Source of the DNA: Bacillus mobilis
GTDB taxonomy: Bacteria > Bacillota > Bacilli > Bacillales > Bacillaceae_G
Direction: 5' to 3'
Length of the DNA stretch: 64,000 nucleotides
Assembly (NCBI RefSeq): GCF_001884045.1
Contig: NZ_MACF01000046.1
Coordinates: 310,001-374,000 of the forward strand
The notes below the pieces were generated by a model. It was not told where the DNA came from. It did not search any database and saw nothing but the letters and a program-made list of their open reading frames with translations. The translations under genes and the position numbers were made by a program. Below are positions 17,098 through 28,340 of this stretch, piece by piece (position 1 is the first letter of the stretch; each line of letters begins with the position of its first letter).

Positions 17098-17131
17098 AAA
17101 AGGACAATACCATGAAGGTATTGTCCTTTTT
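17098..17131. terminator. Bidirectional terminator, ktrC/rnjA
   Basis: AGGACAATACC (17101-17111) pairs with GGTATTGTCCT (17117-17127); A-run before and T-run after make it work for both convergent genes. Confidence 0.9.
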
Positions 17132-17132
17132 C

Positions 17133-18800
17133 TTATATTTCCATAATGATTGGTAAAATCATTGGGCGACGTTTCGTTTTTTCATATAGGAATGGTGCTA
17201 ATGTGTCTGTAATTTCATTTTTAATTTCAGACCATTGTGTTGTTTTACGCTCCATTACTTTTTCTAAATGAGTTGTAATTAATGTTTGAGCATCATTAAT
17301 TAAATCACTACTTTCGCGCATATACACGAAACCACGTGAGATAATATCAGGTCCTGCTGCAACTTTAAACTCTTTCATATCAATGCTTACAACTACAATA
17401 ACAAGTCCTTCTTCAGAAAGAATACGACGATCGCGTAATACGATATTACCGATATCTCCAATACCATTTCCGTCAATATAGACAGATCCGGATGGTATTT
17501 TACCAGCTACGCTTGCTTCATCTGAACGAAGAGCAAGAACATCTCCATTATCCATGATGAAACAGTTTTCTTCTGGAATACCACAATCATTTGCTAACTT
17601 CATATGCATACGTTGCATACGATATTCACCATGAATTGGCATGAAATACTTCGGTTTAATTAGACGAAGCATTAGTTTTTGTTCTTCTTGTCCACCGTGT
17701 CCACTCGTATGAATGTTTGACAGTTTTCCGTGGATTACATCAGCACCAGCACGATACAACATGTTAATTGTACGGCTTACACTAATTGTGTTACCAGGGA
17801 TTGGTGAAGAAGAGAAAACAACTGTGTCGCCAGGAATGATTTGAATTTGACGATGAGTACCATTAGCAATACGTGAAAGTGCTGCCATTGGTTCACCTTG
17901 ACTACCTGTACATAAAATAACAACTTTATTAGCCGGTAGGCGGTTTAGTTGAGATGTATCTATGAATGTATCTTTCGGACAGCGAATATAACCGAGGTTT
18001 TGTCCGATTTCAATCGCTGCTTCCATACTGCGACCGAACACAGCAACTTTACGATTGTTTTCAACAGCCGCTTCAACAACTTGTTGTAGACGATGGATAT
18101 TTGATGCAAAGGTTGCGAAGATAATACGACCTTCTACTTTGCGGAAAATATCTTGAATACTATCACCAACACGGCGCTCAGACATTGTAAAGTTTGGAAC
18201 TTCACTGTTTGTACTGTCAGATAAGAGACAAAGTACACCGTCTTTTCCGATTTCAGCCATTTTTGTTAAGTCCGCTGGTTCACCAACTGGTGTGAAATCA
18301 AATTTGAAATCACCAGTATGAACAACTTGTCCTTGAGGTGTTTTCACAACAACTCCGTATGAATCTGGAATACTGTGAGTTGTACGGAAGAAGGAAACAG
18401 ATGTCTTTTTAAATTTAATAACATCATCTTCTTGAATTTCATAAAGTTTTGCTTTACGAAGTAATCCGTGCTCTTCTAATTTGTTTTTGATTAGCGCAAT
18501 TGCTAATTTTCCGCCATAAATCGGGATGTTTACTTGACGTAATAAGTAAGGAATTCCACCAATATGATCTTCGTGACCATGTGTAATGAATAATCCTTTA
18601 ATTTTATCTTCGTTTCGCACAAAGTAAGTGTAATCTGGTATTACATAATCGATTCCGAGGAGTTCGTCTTCTGGAAATTTAATTCCAGCATCAATAATAA
18701 TAATTTCATCTTGAAATTGAACAGCATATGTATTTTTACCGATTTCACCAAGTCCACCTAAAGCAAAAACGGCAGCCTGATCATTCTTTAGAAATTTCAT
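17133..18800 (-). CDS. rnjA: Ribonuclease J1
   Basis: 555-residue metallo-beta-lactamase/beta-CASP ribonuclease with 5'-to-3' exonuclease and endonuclease activity, central to mRNA decay and 16S maturation in Bacillus. The metal motif HGHEDH is at residues 74-79, GGLGEIGKN near 15-23, HTGDFKFD near 162, the beta-CASP region with [16 protein letters not shown] near 300-315, and [10 protein letters not shown] near 367. The C-terminal domain is full length. It is the second gene of a minus-strand pair with rpoY, spaced 4 bp. Confidence 0.96.
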   Translation of the reverse strand: MKFLKNDQAAVFALGGLGEIGKNTYAVQFQDEIIIIDAGIKFPEDELLGIDYVIPDYTYFVRNEDKIKGLFITHGHEDHIGGIPYLLRQVNIPIYGGKLAIALIKNKLEEHGLLRKAKLYEIQEDDVIKFKKTSVSFFRTTHSIPDSYGVVVKTPQGQVVHTGDFKFDFTPVGEPADLTKMAEIGKDGVLCLLSDSTNSEVPNFTMSERRVGDSIQDIFRKVEGRIIFATFASNIHRLQQVVEAAVENNRKVAVFGRSMEAAIEIGQNLGYIRCPKDTFIDTSQLNRLPANKVVILCTGSQGEPMAALSRIANGTHRQIQIIPGDTVVFSSSPIPGNTISVSRTINMLYRAGADVIHGKLSNIHTSGHGGQEEQKLMLRLIKPKYFMPIHGEYRMQRMHMKLANDCGIPEENCFIMDNGDVLALRSDEASVAGKIPSGSVYIDGNGIGDIGNIVLRDRRILSEEGLVIVVVSIDMKEFKVAAGPDIISRGFVYMRESSDLINDAQTLITTHLEKVMERKTTQWSEIKNEITDTLAPFLYEKTKRRPMILPIIMEI

Positions 18801-18804
18801 ATGA

Positions 18805-19017
18805 CTATACGATTTCCGCTAATGTTAAATCAGCGTTTTCTTTTTCATATTCAAGATGTGCACCAGTAACAGACTGAACGAACTCGATATTATATGCGAA
18901 CTTATTTAATTTCTTACGAACATCCTTTTCAGACGTAGCCTCTAAATATAAAACTTTTGTATTTTCACGTACTGGAACCTCAGTCATTTTGTCTTGATAA
19001 AATACTTTAAAAATCAT
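18805..19017 (-). CDS. rpoY: RNA polymerase epsilon subunit
   Basis: 70-residue YkzG/RpoY, a small subunit of Gram-positive RNA polymerase with a Gp2-like fold. The N-terminus [27 protein letters not shown] is characteristic, as is direct linkage to rnjA. A strong AGGAGAGG precedes the ATG. The transcription unit rpoY-rnjA would be expressed from the promoter region around 19030-19110. Confidence 0.92.
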   Translation of the reverse strand: MIFKVFYQDKMTEVPVRENTKVLYLEATSEKDVRKKLNKFAYNIEFVQSVTGAHLEYEKENADLTLAEIV

Positions 19018-19110
19018 TTGGAAAACCTCTCCTTGTCTATGTTTTGCATTATCTGTTACTTATTATAAAGCAAACAGTCACGATTTTCATGTTTTTTCGA
19101 ATGAGAATGA

Positions 19111-19130
19111 AGAAAAAGCCCGAAATGGGC
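19111..19130 (-). terminator. Terminator of the small cationic peptide gene
   Basis: Read on the minus strand, GCCC (19130-19127) pairs with GGGC (19121-19118) around a 5-nt loop and is followed by TTTTTCT. It begins 5 nt past the peptide stop codon. Confidence 0.6.
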
Positions 19131-19135
19131 ACAAT

Positions 19136-19207
19136 TTAAGCGATTGTCTTTTTACGGACTAGATCTTTTAAATAACGCTTGAGCTTTTTCTTCAGCTTCT
19201 TCAGCAT
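19136..19207 (-). CDS. 23-residue lysine-rich amphipathic peptide
   Basis: A very short ORF encoding MLKKLKKKLKRYLKDLVRKK plus TIA: 11 Lys/Arg in 23 residues with Leu spaced every 3-4 positions, so an ideal cationic amphipathic helix. It has a strong ribosome binding site (AAGGAAGGAG 4-5 nt before the ATG) and an intrinsic terminator right after the stop, the layout of a true gene rather than chance. Function unknown: membrane-active, nucleic-acid-binding or regulatory roles are all possible. Confidence 0.5.
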   Translation of the reverse strand: MLKKLKKKLKRYLKDLVRKKTIA

Positions 19208-19306
19208 GATTACTCCTTCCTTTCCTTATTTTAAACATGCATATTACTAGTGAAAACTCCGCCTCTGATATAAGAAAGAAGACAAAAGTGAATGTTGAAT
19301 CTTGTC

Positions 19307-19378
19307 CTTTCTCATACAGGGAAAGTTATTCTATAGCAACGATTAGTAGCCGTTAGTTATAGGTATAGTATGAGAAAG
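19307..19378. repeat. Imperfect 72-nt inverted repeat
   Basis: CTTTCTCATAC (19307-19317) is the exact reverse complement of GTATGAGAAAG (19368-19378), and an inner CTATA/TATAG pair extends the fold. There is no T-run and no ORF. It may be a structured RNA or a small palindromic intergenic element. Confidence 0.4.
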
Positions 19379-19564
19379 AATAGAAAAGAAAATTCATACG
19401 AACAAGTATCCACATTTTTTACTAATATATATATGCAGGTTTCATAAATAAGGTCAGAAAGTGAACGCTTTCTTCACAGATGTTTAATATGTTATACTTT
19501 TTTTTAGAATTTGAAAAGCGATAATCAAAATGGGAATATAGAGTAACAGAAAGGATTTTGACAA

Positions 19565-20338
19565 ATGAATGATAAAATTGTCTTTTTTGATATTGATGGA
19601 ACATTATTAGATCATGATAAGAAGATTCCGCAATCTACACGAGATGCAGTAAGACATTTACAAGAAAAAGGCGTGCATGTAGCAATTGCGACAGGACGTG
19701 CGCCATTTATGTTTGAAGATATTCGTGAGGAACTCAATATACACAATTATGTTAGCTTTAATGGACAGTACGTTGTATTTGAAGATGAGGTAGTATTTAA
19801 TAACCCGTTACATCCAGCTGCCTTACATAAGTTTACTCAATTTGCAAAACAAGAAGGATATCCACTTGTATATCTTGATCATCAAGAAATGAGAGCATCA
19901 GTGGAATATCATGATTATGTGAAAGAAGGTTTTGGAAGCTTAAATTTTGAGCATCCGGCATATGAACCTGATTTCTATGAGAAACGTAATATTTATCAAA
20001 CGCTTCTTTTCTGTGAAGTGAATGAAGAGGAAAAGTTTATTAATCAGTATCCAGACTTTCATTTCATTCGCTGGCATGCATATTCAATGGATATTATTCC
20101 AAATGGTGGTTCGAAGGCGAAAGGAATTGAGAAATTCATTGAAAAATTAGGATTTAACCGTGAACAAGTGTATGCATTTGGAGATGGCTTAAATGATTTA
20201 GAAATGATTGAAGCAGTTGGGACAGGTATTGTGATGGGGAACGGTCATGAAGACTTGAAAAAACTTGCAAATCATGTGACAAAGGATGTTAGTGAAGACG
20301 GCATATATCATGGCTTAAAATGGGCTGGATTGCTATAA
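19565..20338 (+). CDS. ykrA: Cof-type HAD hydrolase YkrA
   Basis: 257-residue sugar-phosphate-type phosphatase of the HAD superfamily, Cof subfamily. Motif I FFDIDGTLLD is at residues 7-16 (nucleophile Asp9), motif II is the TGRAP segment near 43, the C2-type cap follows, and motifs III/IV are K(GSKAKGIEKF) near 180 and GDGLNDLEMIE near 207-217. Natural substrate unknown. It stands between the rpoY-rnjA pair and def, as in B. subtilis. Confidence 0.88.
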   Translation: MNDKIVFFDIDGTLLDHDKKIPQSTRDAVRHLQEKGVHVAIATGRAPFMFEDIREELNIHNYVSFNGQYVVFEDEVVFNNPLHPAALHKFTQFAKQEGYPLVYLDHQEMRASVEYHDYVKEGFGSLNFEHPAYEPDFYEKRNIYQTLLFCEVNEEEKFINQYPDFHFIRWHAYSMDIIPNGGSKAKGIEKFIEKLGFNREQVYAFGDGLNDLEMIEAVGTGIVMGNGHEDLKKLANHVTKDVSEDGIYHGLKWAGLL

Positions 20339-20360
20339 GTGAATATGGAACCCATTTCAT

Positions 20361-20398
20361 AAAAAAAGGCGGAAGATTTACTCCCGCCTTTTTTTTAT
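20361..20398. terminator. Bidirectional terminator, ykrA/def
   Basis: AAGGCGG (20366-20372) pairs with CCGCCTT (20384-20390), with an A-run before and eight T after, between convergent genes. Confidence 0.88.
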
Positions 20399-20952
20399 TA
20401 TCGCTCTAGAGGTTTTGAATCGTCAGGAGCAGCAAATGGATTTTCTTTATTAATGTGGTCATAGAACATAACACCATTTAAATGGTCAATCTCATGCTGA
20501 AATACGATTGCTGGTAAACCTTTTAAACGTAATTTTAATTCCTCGCCGTTGATAGATGTTGCTTTCACTGTAATTCTTGTGTAACGAGGGACATAACCAG
20601 GTACTTCGCGGTCTACTGATAGACAGCCTTCCCCACTTTGTAAAAATGTACGTTCAACAGAATGACTAATGATTTTTGGGTTGAATAATGCATGACTATA
20701 TAACGTACCGTCCGTATCTGTTACGTGAACTGCAATCATTTTCTTTGAAATACCGATTTGCGGAGCAGCTAATCCGATTCCAGGGCGTAAACTATATTTT
20801 TCAGCCATTTCAGGATCTTGGCTATTGATTACAAATTCAATCATTTCTTTAAGGGCAGTTGTATCTTCTTCGCTCGCCGGCATTGATACCTCTTCTGCAA
20901 CGTTTCGCAAAATAGGATCTCCTTCGCGAATGACATCTTTCATTGTAAGCAT
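20398..20952 (-). CDS. def: Peptide deformylase
   Basis: Removes the formyl group from the initiator methionine. 184 residues with the three PDF motifs: [10 protein letters not shown] (58-67), EGCLSV (108-113, metal ligand Cys110) and QHEIDHLNG (152-160, ligands His153 and His157, catalytic Glu154). The length and the insertion between motifs I and II fit type 2 (Gram-positive) PDF, the main B. subtilis YkrB/DefB. Its start carries AGGAGAG upstream. Confidence 0.95.
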   Translation of the reverse strand: MLTMKDVIREGDPILRNVAEEVSMPASEEDTTALKEMIEFVINSQDPEMAEKYSLRPGIGLAAPQIGISKKMIAVHVTDTDGTLYSHALFNPKIISHSVERTFLQSGEGCLSVDREVPGYVPRYTRITVKATSINGEELKLRLKGLPAIVFQHEIDHLNGVMFYDHINKENPFAAPDDSKPLER

Positions 20953-21068
20953 ATGTAATCTCTCCTTTCTTCTTTAGTCTACCAAAGGAGATGGAAAAAG
21001 TCATCGACAAGTAGGGAAGCGCTTTGGAAAGCGTTTTACTATAGAATATTTATGTATGTAATAAAAAA

Positions 21069-21097
21069 ACAGACGGCAAAGCCGTCTGTTTTTTTCC
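21069..21097. terminator. Terminator after the YjcZ-type gene
   Basis: ACAGACGGC (21069-21077) pairs with GCCGTCTGT (21081-21089) around AAA; runs of A before and T after. It serves the minus-strand YjcZ-type gene and would also stop + transcripts. Confidence 0.9.
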
Positions 21098-21116
21098 ATA
21101 GTTGTTTCATTTTACA

Positions 21117-21263
21117 TTAGCGAATGCAAGCAGCACCAACGATAATTAAAAGAATAAACAACACAACGATTAAGGCGAAGCCGCGTCCAGACCCACCACA
21201 AGAATCGCCATAACCGTAGGAAGGATATGAACAAGTTGGATAGCAATATGAGTATCCGTACAT
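21117..21263 (-). CDS. YjcZ-family small sporulation protein
   Basis: 48 residues: a Tyr/Cys/Gly-rich head ([20 protein letters not shown]) and a single C-terminal transmembrane helix ([20 protein letters not shown]). This is the YjcZ/SscA-like architecture of small spore-assembly peptides. AAAGGAGGT lies 7 nt before the ATG. On the minus strand upstream, CATACATTA (21316-21308) matches the CATANNNTA -10 of mother-cell sigma factors, but a -35 is not evident. Confidence 0.82.
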   Translation of the reverse strand: MYGYSYCYPTCSYPSYGYGDSCGGSGRGFALIVVLFILLIIVGAACIR

Positions 21264-22892
<1,629 letters not shown>

Positions 22893-22895
22893 GCC

Positions 22896-23873
22896 ATGGC
22901 TCAAATGACAATGATTCAAGCAATCACTGATGCTTTACGCGTTGAAATGAAAAATGACCCTAACGTACTTGTGTTTGGTGAAGACGTTGGTGTAAACGGC
23001 GGTGTATTCCGTGCTACTGAAGGTTTACAAGCTGAATTCGGTGAAGATCGTGTAATGGATACTCCACTTGCAGAGTCTGGTATTGGTGGACTTGCAGTTG
23101 GACTTGCATTAGAAGGTTTCCGTCCAGTTCCAGAAATCCAATTCTTCGGTTTCGTTTATGAAGTAATGGATTCAATTTCTGGTCAATTAGCTCGTATGCG
23201 TTACCGTTCTGGTGGACGTTGGACTGCTCCAGTAACAGTTCGTTCTCCATTCGGTGGCGGTGTTCATACTCCTGAACTACATGCTGATAGCTTAGAAGGA
23301 TTAGTGGCTCAACAACCTGGTCTAAAAGTTGTTATTCCATCTACTCCATACGATGCAAAAGGTCTTTTAATCTCTGCGATTCGTGACAACGATCCAGTTA
23401 TCTACTTAGAGCATATGAAATTGTACCGTTCATTCCGTCAAGATGTACCAGAAGGCGAATACACAATTGATTTAGGTAAAGCTGATATCAAACGTGAAGG
23501 TACAGATGTATCTGTTATCGCTTACGGTGCTATGGTTCACGCTGCATTAAAAGCTGCTGAAGAACTTGAAAAAGAAGGTATCTCTTTAGAGGTTGTTGAC
23601 TTACGTACAGTTCAACCATTAGATATCGAAACAATCATCGCTTCTGTTGAAAAAACAGGCCGCGTAGTTGTAGTTCAAGAAGCGCAAAAACAAGCTGGTA
23701 TTGCAGCTAACGTTGTAGCGGAAATTAACGACCGTGCAATCTTAAACTTAGAAGCTCCAGTTGTACGTGTTGCAGCTGCTGATACAGTATTCCCATTCTC
23801 TCAAGCTGAGAGCGTATGGTTACCAAACCATAAAGATATTGTTGAAGCTGTTAACAAAGTAATGAACTTCTAA
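22896..23873 (+). CDS. pdhB: Pyruvate dehydrogenase E1 component, beta subunit
   Basis: 325-residue transketolase-type beta chain that completes the E1 active site and binds the E2 core. Motifs: [16 protein letters not shown] near 25-40, [19 protein letters not shown] near 54-72, [26 protein letters not shown] near 84-109 and the C-terminal transketolase domain with [11 protein letters not shown]. The start follows pdhA by 3 nt; the AAGGAGTCGAAG site lies inside the pdhA end, so the two are translationally linked. Confidence 0.97.
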   Translation: MAQMTMIQAITDALRVEMKNDPNVLVFGEDVGVNGGVFRATEGLQAEFGEDRVMDTPLAESGIGGLAVGLALEGFRPVPEIQFFGFVYEVMDSISGQLARMRYRSGGRWTAPVTVRSPFGGGVHTPELHADSLEGLVAQQPGLKVVIPSTPYDAKGLLISAIRDNDPVIYLEHMKLYRSFRQDVPEGEYTIDLGKADIKREGTDVSVIAYGAMVHAALKAAEELEKEGISLEVVDLRTVQPLDIETIIASVEKTGRVVVVQEAQKQAGIAANVVAEINDRAILNLEAPVVRVAAADTVFPFSQAESVWLPNHKDIVEAVNKVMNF

Positions 23874-23886
23874 TTTTTAGCTTTTC

Positions 23887-23928
23887 ATGTGCAAAAGAAA
23901 TCAGCACATGCTGGTTTCTTTTGTACAT
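23887..23928 (+). other. 19-bp hairpin between pdhB and pdhC
   Basis: 23887-23905 can pair with 23910-23928 over 19 bp with only two G-U pairs and a 4-nt loop. No T-run follows, so it is not a standard terminator; it may be a processing or stabilising element within the operon mRNA that sets different levels of the E1 and E2/E3 parts. Confidence 0.6.
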
Positions 23929-23966
23929 ATTCCATAATAATGAAATGAATCAGGGGGCTGAATTCC

Positions 23967-25256
23967 GTGGCATTTGAATTTAAACTACCAGATATCGGTG
24001 AAGGTATCCACGAAGGTGAAATCGTAAAATGGTTTATTAAACCAGGCGATGAAGTAAACGAAGACGATGTACTTCTTGAAGTACAAAATGATAAAGCAGT
24101 AGTAGAAATCCCTTCTCCTGTTAAAGGTAAAGTACTTGAAGTACTTGTAGAAGAAGGAACAGTTGCAATTGTAGGAGATACATTAATTAAGTTTGATGCT
24201 CCTGGATACGAAAACCTTAAATTTAAAGGTGACGATCATGACGAAGCTCCAAAAGCTGAAGAAGCAGTAGAAGCTCCAGCAGCGGAAGCTACTCCAGCAG
24301 CAACTGCAGAAGTAGTAAATGAGCGCGTAATCGCTATGCCATCTGTTCGTAAATATGCTCGTGAAAACGGCGTAGACATTCATAAAGTAGCTGGTTCTGG
24401 TAAGAACGGCCGTATCGTTAAAGCTGACATCGATGCATTTGCAAATGGTGGACAAGCAGTAGCAGCAACTGAGGCTCCAGCAGCAGTAGAAGCTACTCCA
24501 GCAGCAGCGAAAGAAGAAGCAGCACCAAAAGCACAACCTATCCCAGCTGGTGAATATCCAGAAACTCGTGAGAAAATGAGTGGTATCCGTAAAGCGATTG
24601 CGAAAGCAATGGTTAACTCTAAGCACACAGCTCCTCACGTAACATTAATGGATGAAGTTGATGTAACTGAGCTTGTTGCTCACCGTAAGAAGTTCAAAGC
24701 TGTTGCAGCTGACAAAGGTATTAAATTAACTTACCTTCCATACGTTGTTAAAGCTTTAACATCTGCATTACGTGAATTCCCAATGTTGAATACTGCTTTA
24801 GACGATGCTTCTCAAGAAATCGTTCATAAACATTACTTCAACATCGGTATCGCAGCTGATACAGACAAAGGTCTATTAGTACCAGTTGTTAAAGATACAG
24901 ATCGTAAATCAATCTTCACTATTTCTAACGAGATCAATGATCTTGCTGGTAAAGCACGTGAAGGTCGTTTAGCTCCGGCTGAAATGAAAGGTGCTTCTTG
25001 CACAATTACAAACATTGGTTCTGCAGGTGGACAATGGTTCACTCCAGTTATCAACCACCCAGAAGTAGCAATCCTTGGTATCGGCCGTATCGCTGAGAAG
25101 CCAGTTGTGAAAAACGGTGAAATCGTTGCAGCTCCAGTATTAGCATTATCTCTAAGCTTTGACCATCGTTTAATTGACGGCGCAACTGCTCAAAAAGCAT
25201 TAAACCAAATTAAACGTCTATTGAATGACCCACAATTATTAGTAATGGAGGCGTAA
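23967..25256 (+). CDS. pdhC: Dihydrolipoamide acetyltransferase (PDH E2)
   Basis: 429-residue E2 core with one N-terminal lipoyl domain (lipoyl Lys43 in QNDKAVVEI), an Ala/Pro/Glu-rich mobile linker (about 85-110), a peripheral-subunit-binding domain ([27 protein letters not shown], about 120-150), a second Ala/Pro linker, and the catalytic acyltransferase domain ending with SFDHRLIDG (active-site His near 399). GTG start with CAGGGGGC. It follows the strong intra-operon hairpin after pdhB. Confidence 0.97.
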   Translation: MAFEFKLPDIGEGIHEGEIVKWFIKPGDEVNEDDVLLEVQNDKAVVEIPSPVKGKVLEVLVEEGTVAIVGDTLIKFDAPGYENLKFKGDDHDEAPKAEEAVEAPAAEATPAATAEVVNERVIAMPSVRKYARENGVDIHKVAGSGKNGRIVKADIDAFANGGQAVAATEAPAAVEATPAAAKEEAAPKAQPIPAGEYPETREKMSGIRKAIAKAMVNSKHTAPHVTLMDEVDVTELVAHRKKFKAVAADKGIKLTYLPYVVKALTSALREFPMLNTALDDASQEIVHKHYFNIGIAADTDKGLLVPVVKDTDRKSIFTISNEINDLAGKAREGRLAPAEMKGASCTITNIGSAGGQWFTPVINHPEVAILGIGRIAEKPVVKNGEIVAAPVLALSLSFDHRLIDGATAQKALNQIKRLLNDPQLLVMEA

Positions 25257-25261
25257 TAACA

Positions 25262-26674
25262 ATGGTAGTAGGAGATTTCCCAATTGAATTAGATACAGTC
25301 GTTGTTGGTGCAGGTCCTGGTGGATACGTTGCGGCAATTCGTGCAGCACAATTAGGTCAAAAGGTAGCAATCATTGAAAAAGCTAACCTTGGTGGCGTAT
25401 GCTTAAACGTTGGATGTATTCCTTCAAAAGCGTTAATCAATGCAGGTCATCGTTATGAGAATGCAATGCATTCTGATGACATGGGTATCACTGCAGAGAA
25501 CGTAAAAGTTGACTTTACAAAAGTTCAAGAATGGAAAAACGGCGTAGTTAAGAAATTAACTGGCGGTGTTGAAGGCCTTCTTAAAGGTAACAAAGTTGAA
25601 ATCATTCGCGGTGAAGCTTACTTCGTAGATGCTAACACATTACGCGTAATGACTGAAGATGCAGCTCAAACGTATACGTTTAAAAATGCTGTTCTTGCAA
25701 CTGGTTCTACACCAATCGAAATTCCAGGATTCAAATACTCTAAACGTGTTATCAACTCTACAGGTGCTTTAAGCTTACCTGAAATTCCTAAAAAACTTGT
25801 TGTAATCGGCGGCGGTTACATCGGTATGGAATTAGGAACTGCATATGCTAACTTCGGTACAGAAGTTACTGTAGTAGAAGCTGGCGACGAAATCTTAGCT
25901 GGTTTCGAAAAAGCTATGAGCTCTGTTGTTAAACGTGCTCTTCAAAAGAAAGGTAACGTTAATATCCATACAAAAGCTATGGCTAAAGGCGTTGAAGAAA
26001 CAGAAACTGGCGTAAAAGTTAGCTTTGAAGTTAAAGGTGAAATCCAAACTGTAGAAGCAGATTACGTATTAGTAACTGTAGGTCGTCGTCCAAACACTCA
26101 AGAAATCGGTCTTGAGCAAGTTGGAGTTAAAATGACTGACCGCGGCATCATCGAAATCGATGAGCAATGTCGTACAAACGTACCAAACATCTATGCAATC
26201 GGTGATATCGTTCCTGGACCACCATTAGCTCACAAAGCTTCTTACGAAGGTAAAGTAGCTGTTGAAGCAATTAGTGGCCATGCATCAGCAATCGATTACA
26301 TCGGAATTCCTGCAGTATGCTTCACTGATCCAGAATTAGCATCTGTTGGTTACACTAAGAAACAAGCAGAAGAAGCAGGAATGACAGTAGCTGTATCTAA
26401 GTTCCCATTCGCTGCTAACGGTCGTGCGTTATCATTAAACAGCACTGACGGTTTCCTACAACTTGTAACACGTAAAGAAGACGGTCTTCTTGTAGGTGCT
26501 CAAGTTGCAGGTGCAGGCGCTTCTGATATTATCTCTGAGATTGGTTTAGCTATCGAAGCAGGAATGACTGCAGAAGATATCGCTCAAACAATCCATGCTC
26601 ACCCAACATTAGGTGAGATCACAATGGAAGCAGCTGAAGTTGCTCTTGGAATGCCAATTCACATTGTAAAATAA
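25262..26674 (+). CDS. pdhD: Dihydrolipoamide dehydrogenase (PDH E3)
   Basis: 470-residue FAD/NAD disulfide reductase that reoxidises dihydrolipoamide in PDH and related complexes. FAD-binding [10 protein letters not shown] at 17-26, redox disulfide [11 protein letters not shown] with Cys47/Cys52, NAD-binding [10 protein letters not shown] near 181, FAD motif IYAIGDI near 313, and the catalytic HAHPTLGEI near 446-454. The ribosome binding site (TGGAGG) overlaps the end of pdhC, 5 nt away. A strong terminator closes the operon. Confidence 0.97.
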   Translation: MVVGDFPIELDTVVVGAGPGGYVAAIRAAQLGQKVAIIEKANLGGVCLNVGCIPSKALINAGHRYENAMHSDDMGITAENVKVDFTKVQEWKNGVVKKLTGGVEGLLKGNKVEIIRGEAYFVDANTLRVMTEDAAQTYTFKNAVLATGSTPIEIPGFKYSKRVINSTGALSLPEIPKKLVVIGGGYIGMELGTAYANFGTEVTVVEAGDEILAGFEKAMSSVVKRALQKKGNVNIHTKAMAKGVEETETGVKVSFEVKGEIQTVEADYVLVTVGRRPNTQEIGLEQVGVKMTDRGIIEIDEQCRTNVPNIYAIGDIVPGPPLAHKASYEGKVAVEAISGHASAIDYIGIPAVCFTDPELASVGYTKKQAEEAGMTVAVSKFPFAANGRALSLNSTDGFLQLVTRKEDGLLVGAQVAGAGASDIISEIGLAIEAGMTAEDIAQTIHAHPTLGEITMEAAEVALGMPIHIVK

Positions 26675-26687
26675 TTTAAGTAATGAA

Positions 26688-26727
26688 AATAGCCCATCTC
26701 TTATTTAAAGAGATGGGCTATTTTTTA
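26688..26727 (+). terminator. Terminator of the pdh operon
   Basis: AATAGCCCATCTC (26688-26700) pairs perfectly with GAGATGGGCTATT (26710-26722), followed by a T-run. Confidence 0.93.
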
Positions 26728-26910
26728 TTTTAATAAAATGGCTTGCAAGGTCTTTAAATGTACTTGTCGAATGAATATATAATACTTTAAATGAATCGGT
26801 AGAACATATATGAATCCAAAAGCTGTATACATGCTTTCGTATAATATGTAATTGATTCAAACATAATCCCATATATTAATAAAATAGAGCATGTCAAAGG
26901 AGAAGATTCC

Positions 26911-27138
26911 ATGAGAATATTACATGTTATATTTTATCATTTTTTATTATGGAGTGGTTTTTCTGTTGTATTATCATTGTCAAATGGTGATAAGTTGCAT
27001 TACAAAGTCATTCTATTTTTTGTATTCCTTTATTTAGCATATGTGATTGCATATTTTGTATTGCATATCAGAAAGCAGGCTTTATTCCTTACGTGTTCAA
27101 ATTGCATACTTTTCTTAATTATATTTTCTGTTTTTTAA
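26911..27138 (+). CDS. Small membrane protein, 75 residues
   Basis: Three hydrophobic segments (about 1-23, 33-51 and 58-75) joined by short polar loops, with no signal for cleavage. AAAGGAGAAG precedes the ATG by about 6 nt. No family recognised. It lies alone between the pdh terminator and a convergent DUF1885-like gene; the 236 bp before it contain no other gene. Confidence 0.6.
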   Translation: MRILHVIFYHFLLWSGFSVVLSLSNGDKLHYKVILFFVFLYLAYVIAYFVLHIRKQALFLTCSNCILFLIIFSVF

Positions 27139-27139
27139 A

Positions 27140-27532
27140 TTAACGTTTATAGAAATACATTGTTCTTCCATTAAATAATTGTAATTCTCCTTCTAATTTC
27201 TTCGCTAGAAAACGGCAAAATTCATTTGCTTTTCCTTTATCACCAAATGTTGCATTAGGTGGTAAAGAAATCTGAATAAAAGATTGTTCCTTTTCTATAC
27301 CAACACCAACATAAATAGAGTCATATCGATCGTGAGTAGATTGTAGTTTTAATGTTGTTGCTGATGTATCCAAAATTTCATAAGGAAAAGCGGTATTTGT
27401 ATAAGCGTAATTGATTTGAACACCAGTTTTGGAAGTAACTGTTTTATAGTACTGAAAAAGTTGTTTTATATCATCTGTTGAAACAGCTTGTTGATTGGAT
27501 TTAGGTACAAGCGTAATAAAGGCATGTTGCAT
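27140..27532 (-). CDS. DUF1885-like protein
   Basis: 130-residue soluble mixed alpha/beta protein (MQHAFITLVPKSNQQAVSTDDIKQLFQYYKTVTSKTG start; C-terminus LEGELQLFNGRTMYFYKR). It matches my recollection of the DUF1885 family, which is restricted to Bacillaceae and has no known function. AGGAGGAAAC lies upstream of the ATG. Its stop is 1 bp from the end of the convergent small membrane protein. Confidence 0.6.
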   Translation of the reverse strand: MQHAFITLVPKSNQQAVSTDDIKQLFQYYKTVTSKTGVQINYAYTNTAFPYEILDTSATTLKLQSTHDRYDSIYVGVGIEKEQSFIQISLPPNATFGDKGKANEFCRFLAKKLEGELQLFNGRTMYFYKR

Positions 27533-27661
27533 ATAAGTTTCCTCCTAACCTTAGTAGAATACTCTCATTCTACATCCTACTGAATTTTTTGACAATTAAA
27601 AGGAGTATTCCTTTTTTTGTTTAATATACTAATGAAAGGTGATGTAGAAAGGTGGAAACCG

Positions 27662-27958
27662 ATGTTTGAAAAATTGTATGATGAGCATGAAAGTGTGAAG
27701 GTACGATTTTTGGGGTTTATGACACATGATACTCGTTATGATTTTGGCGTTATTTATACAAATATGTTTTTTGGAAAGCCACTCATTGTTTGCATGCAAA
27801 CAGGAAGATCTACTTTACTTGGACGAGATGATGTAGAGAATGTGCAACATATACAGGAAGTTTTTAAATTAGGATCAGAAGAGGAAGCGGCAGAGTTAGC
27901 GCAGTTTTTTAAATTTTTAGTCCCATCTACTTCTTTGCATGCGGAATATGAAGAATAA
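27662..27958 (+). CDS. DUF3055-like protein
   Basis: 98 residues: the central block YDFGVIYTNMFFGKPLIVCMQTGRSTLLGRDDVENVQHIQEVF resembles the DUF3055 family of small Firmicute proteins; function unknown. ATG 27662 is chosen because AAAGGTGG lies 6 nt upstream; the in-frame ATG at 27617 has no such site. A weak hairpin with seven T follows (27968-27999). Confidence 0.65.
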   Translation: MFEKLYDEHESVKVRFLGFMTHDTRYDFGVIYTNMFFGKPLIVCMQTGRSTLLGRDDVENVQHIQEVFKLGSEEEAAELAQFFKFLVPSTSLHAEYEE

Positions 27959-28040
27959 TTAATGTAAAACAGTCGTACGTATAAATATGGCTGTTTTTTT
28001 GTTTGAATATCGCATACTAATTTAAATTAAAAATATTTAA

Positions 28041-28089
28041 TGTGTTATACTAAAAACCTATTGACGTAAAAAGTATAACATATTAAAAT
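28041..28089 (+). promoter_or_regulatory. SR1-type promoter with two CcpN-like boxes
   Basis: TTGACG (28061-28066) and TAAAAT (28084-28089) are 17 bp apart. TGTGTTATACT (28041-28051) and, inverted, TATGTTATACT (28082-28072) both fit the CcpN consensus TRTGHYATAYW; one is upstream of -35 and one inside the spacer. B. subtilis sr1 is repressed by CcpN under gluconeogenic conditions, and the arrangement here predicts the same. Confidence 0.75.
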
Positions 28090-28152
28090 AAAGACAGAAA
28101 GTTAAGCGGTTACAAAAGTTTTTGGGATTATAAACTTAGGGGGAAATGAAAA

Positions 28153-28281
28153 ATGGGAACGATCGTATGTCAAGATTGTGAAGGTACAATTGCACACTTC
28201 GAGGATGAGAAAGTAACGGTACTTTACGGGAAATGTGGATCTTGCGGATGTGATCACACAGAGCATACAAAAGCCCAATAA
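28153..28281 (+). CDS. SR1P-type peptide, copy 1
   Basis: 42 residues (MGTIVCQDCEGTIAHFEDEK...), with CxxC at 6/9 and a second Cys/His cluster (KCGSCGCDHTEH). It is the homologue of SR1P, encoded by the dual-function sRNA SR1 of B. subtilis, which binds GapA and promotes the RNase J1-GapA interaction. The location after pdhD and before speA is the B. subtilis sr1 location. The AGGGGGAAATGAAAA leader is shared with the other copies. This copy keeps the CQDC found in SR1P; the others read CQVC. Confidence 0.85.
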   Translation: MGTIVCQDCEGTIAHFEDEKVTVLYGKCGSCGCDHTEHTKAQ

Positions 28282-28340
28282 TTGATAGGAAATGGACAGC
28301 TAAAAGTTTTTAGGACCATAAACTTAGGGGGAAATGAAAA

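Larger units (their letters stand above)
19018..19564. other. 547-bp intergenic region upstream of rpoY and ykrA
   Basis: It holds a 23-codon cationic peptide gene with its own terminator on the minus strand (19111-19207), an imperfect 72-nt inverted repeat (19307-19378), and the AT-rich promoter zone of ykrA with TATACT near 19494. No longer coding region is supported. Confidence 0.6.

Noticed and set aside
24270-24520. Repetitive GCA/GCT/CCA-rich DNA
   Set aside because: It encodes the Ala/Pro mobile linkers of E2, not a CRISPR array or DNA repeat element; there are no constant repeats with unique spacers.
24183-24638. 151-codon Cys/Phe/Ser-rich antisense ORF in pdhC
   Set aside because: It arises from the Ala/Pro-rich linker codons of pdhC read on the other strand; composition is not protein-like.
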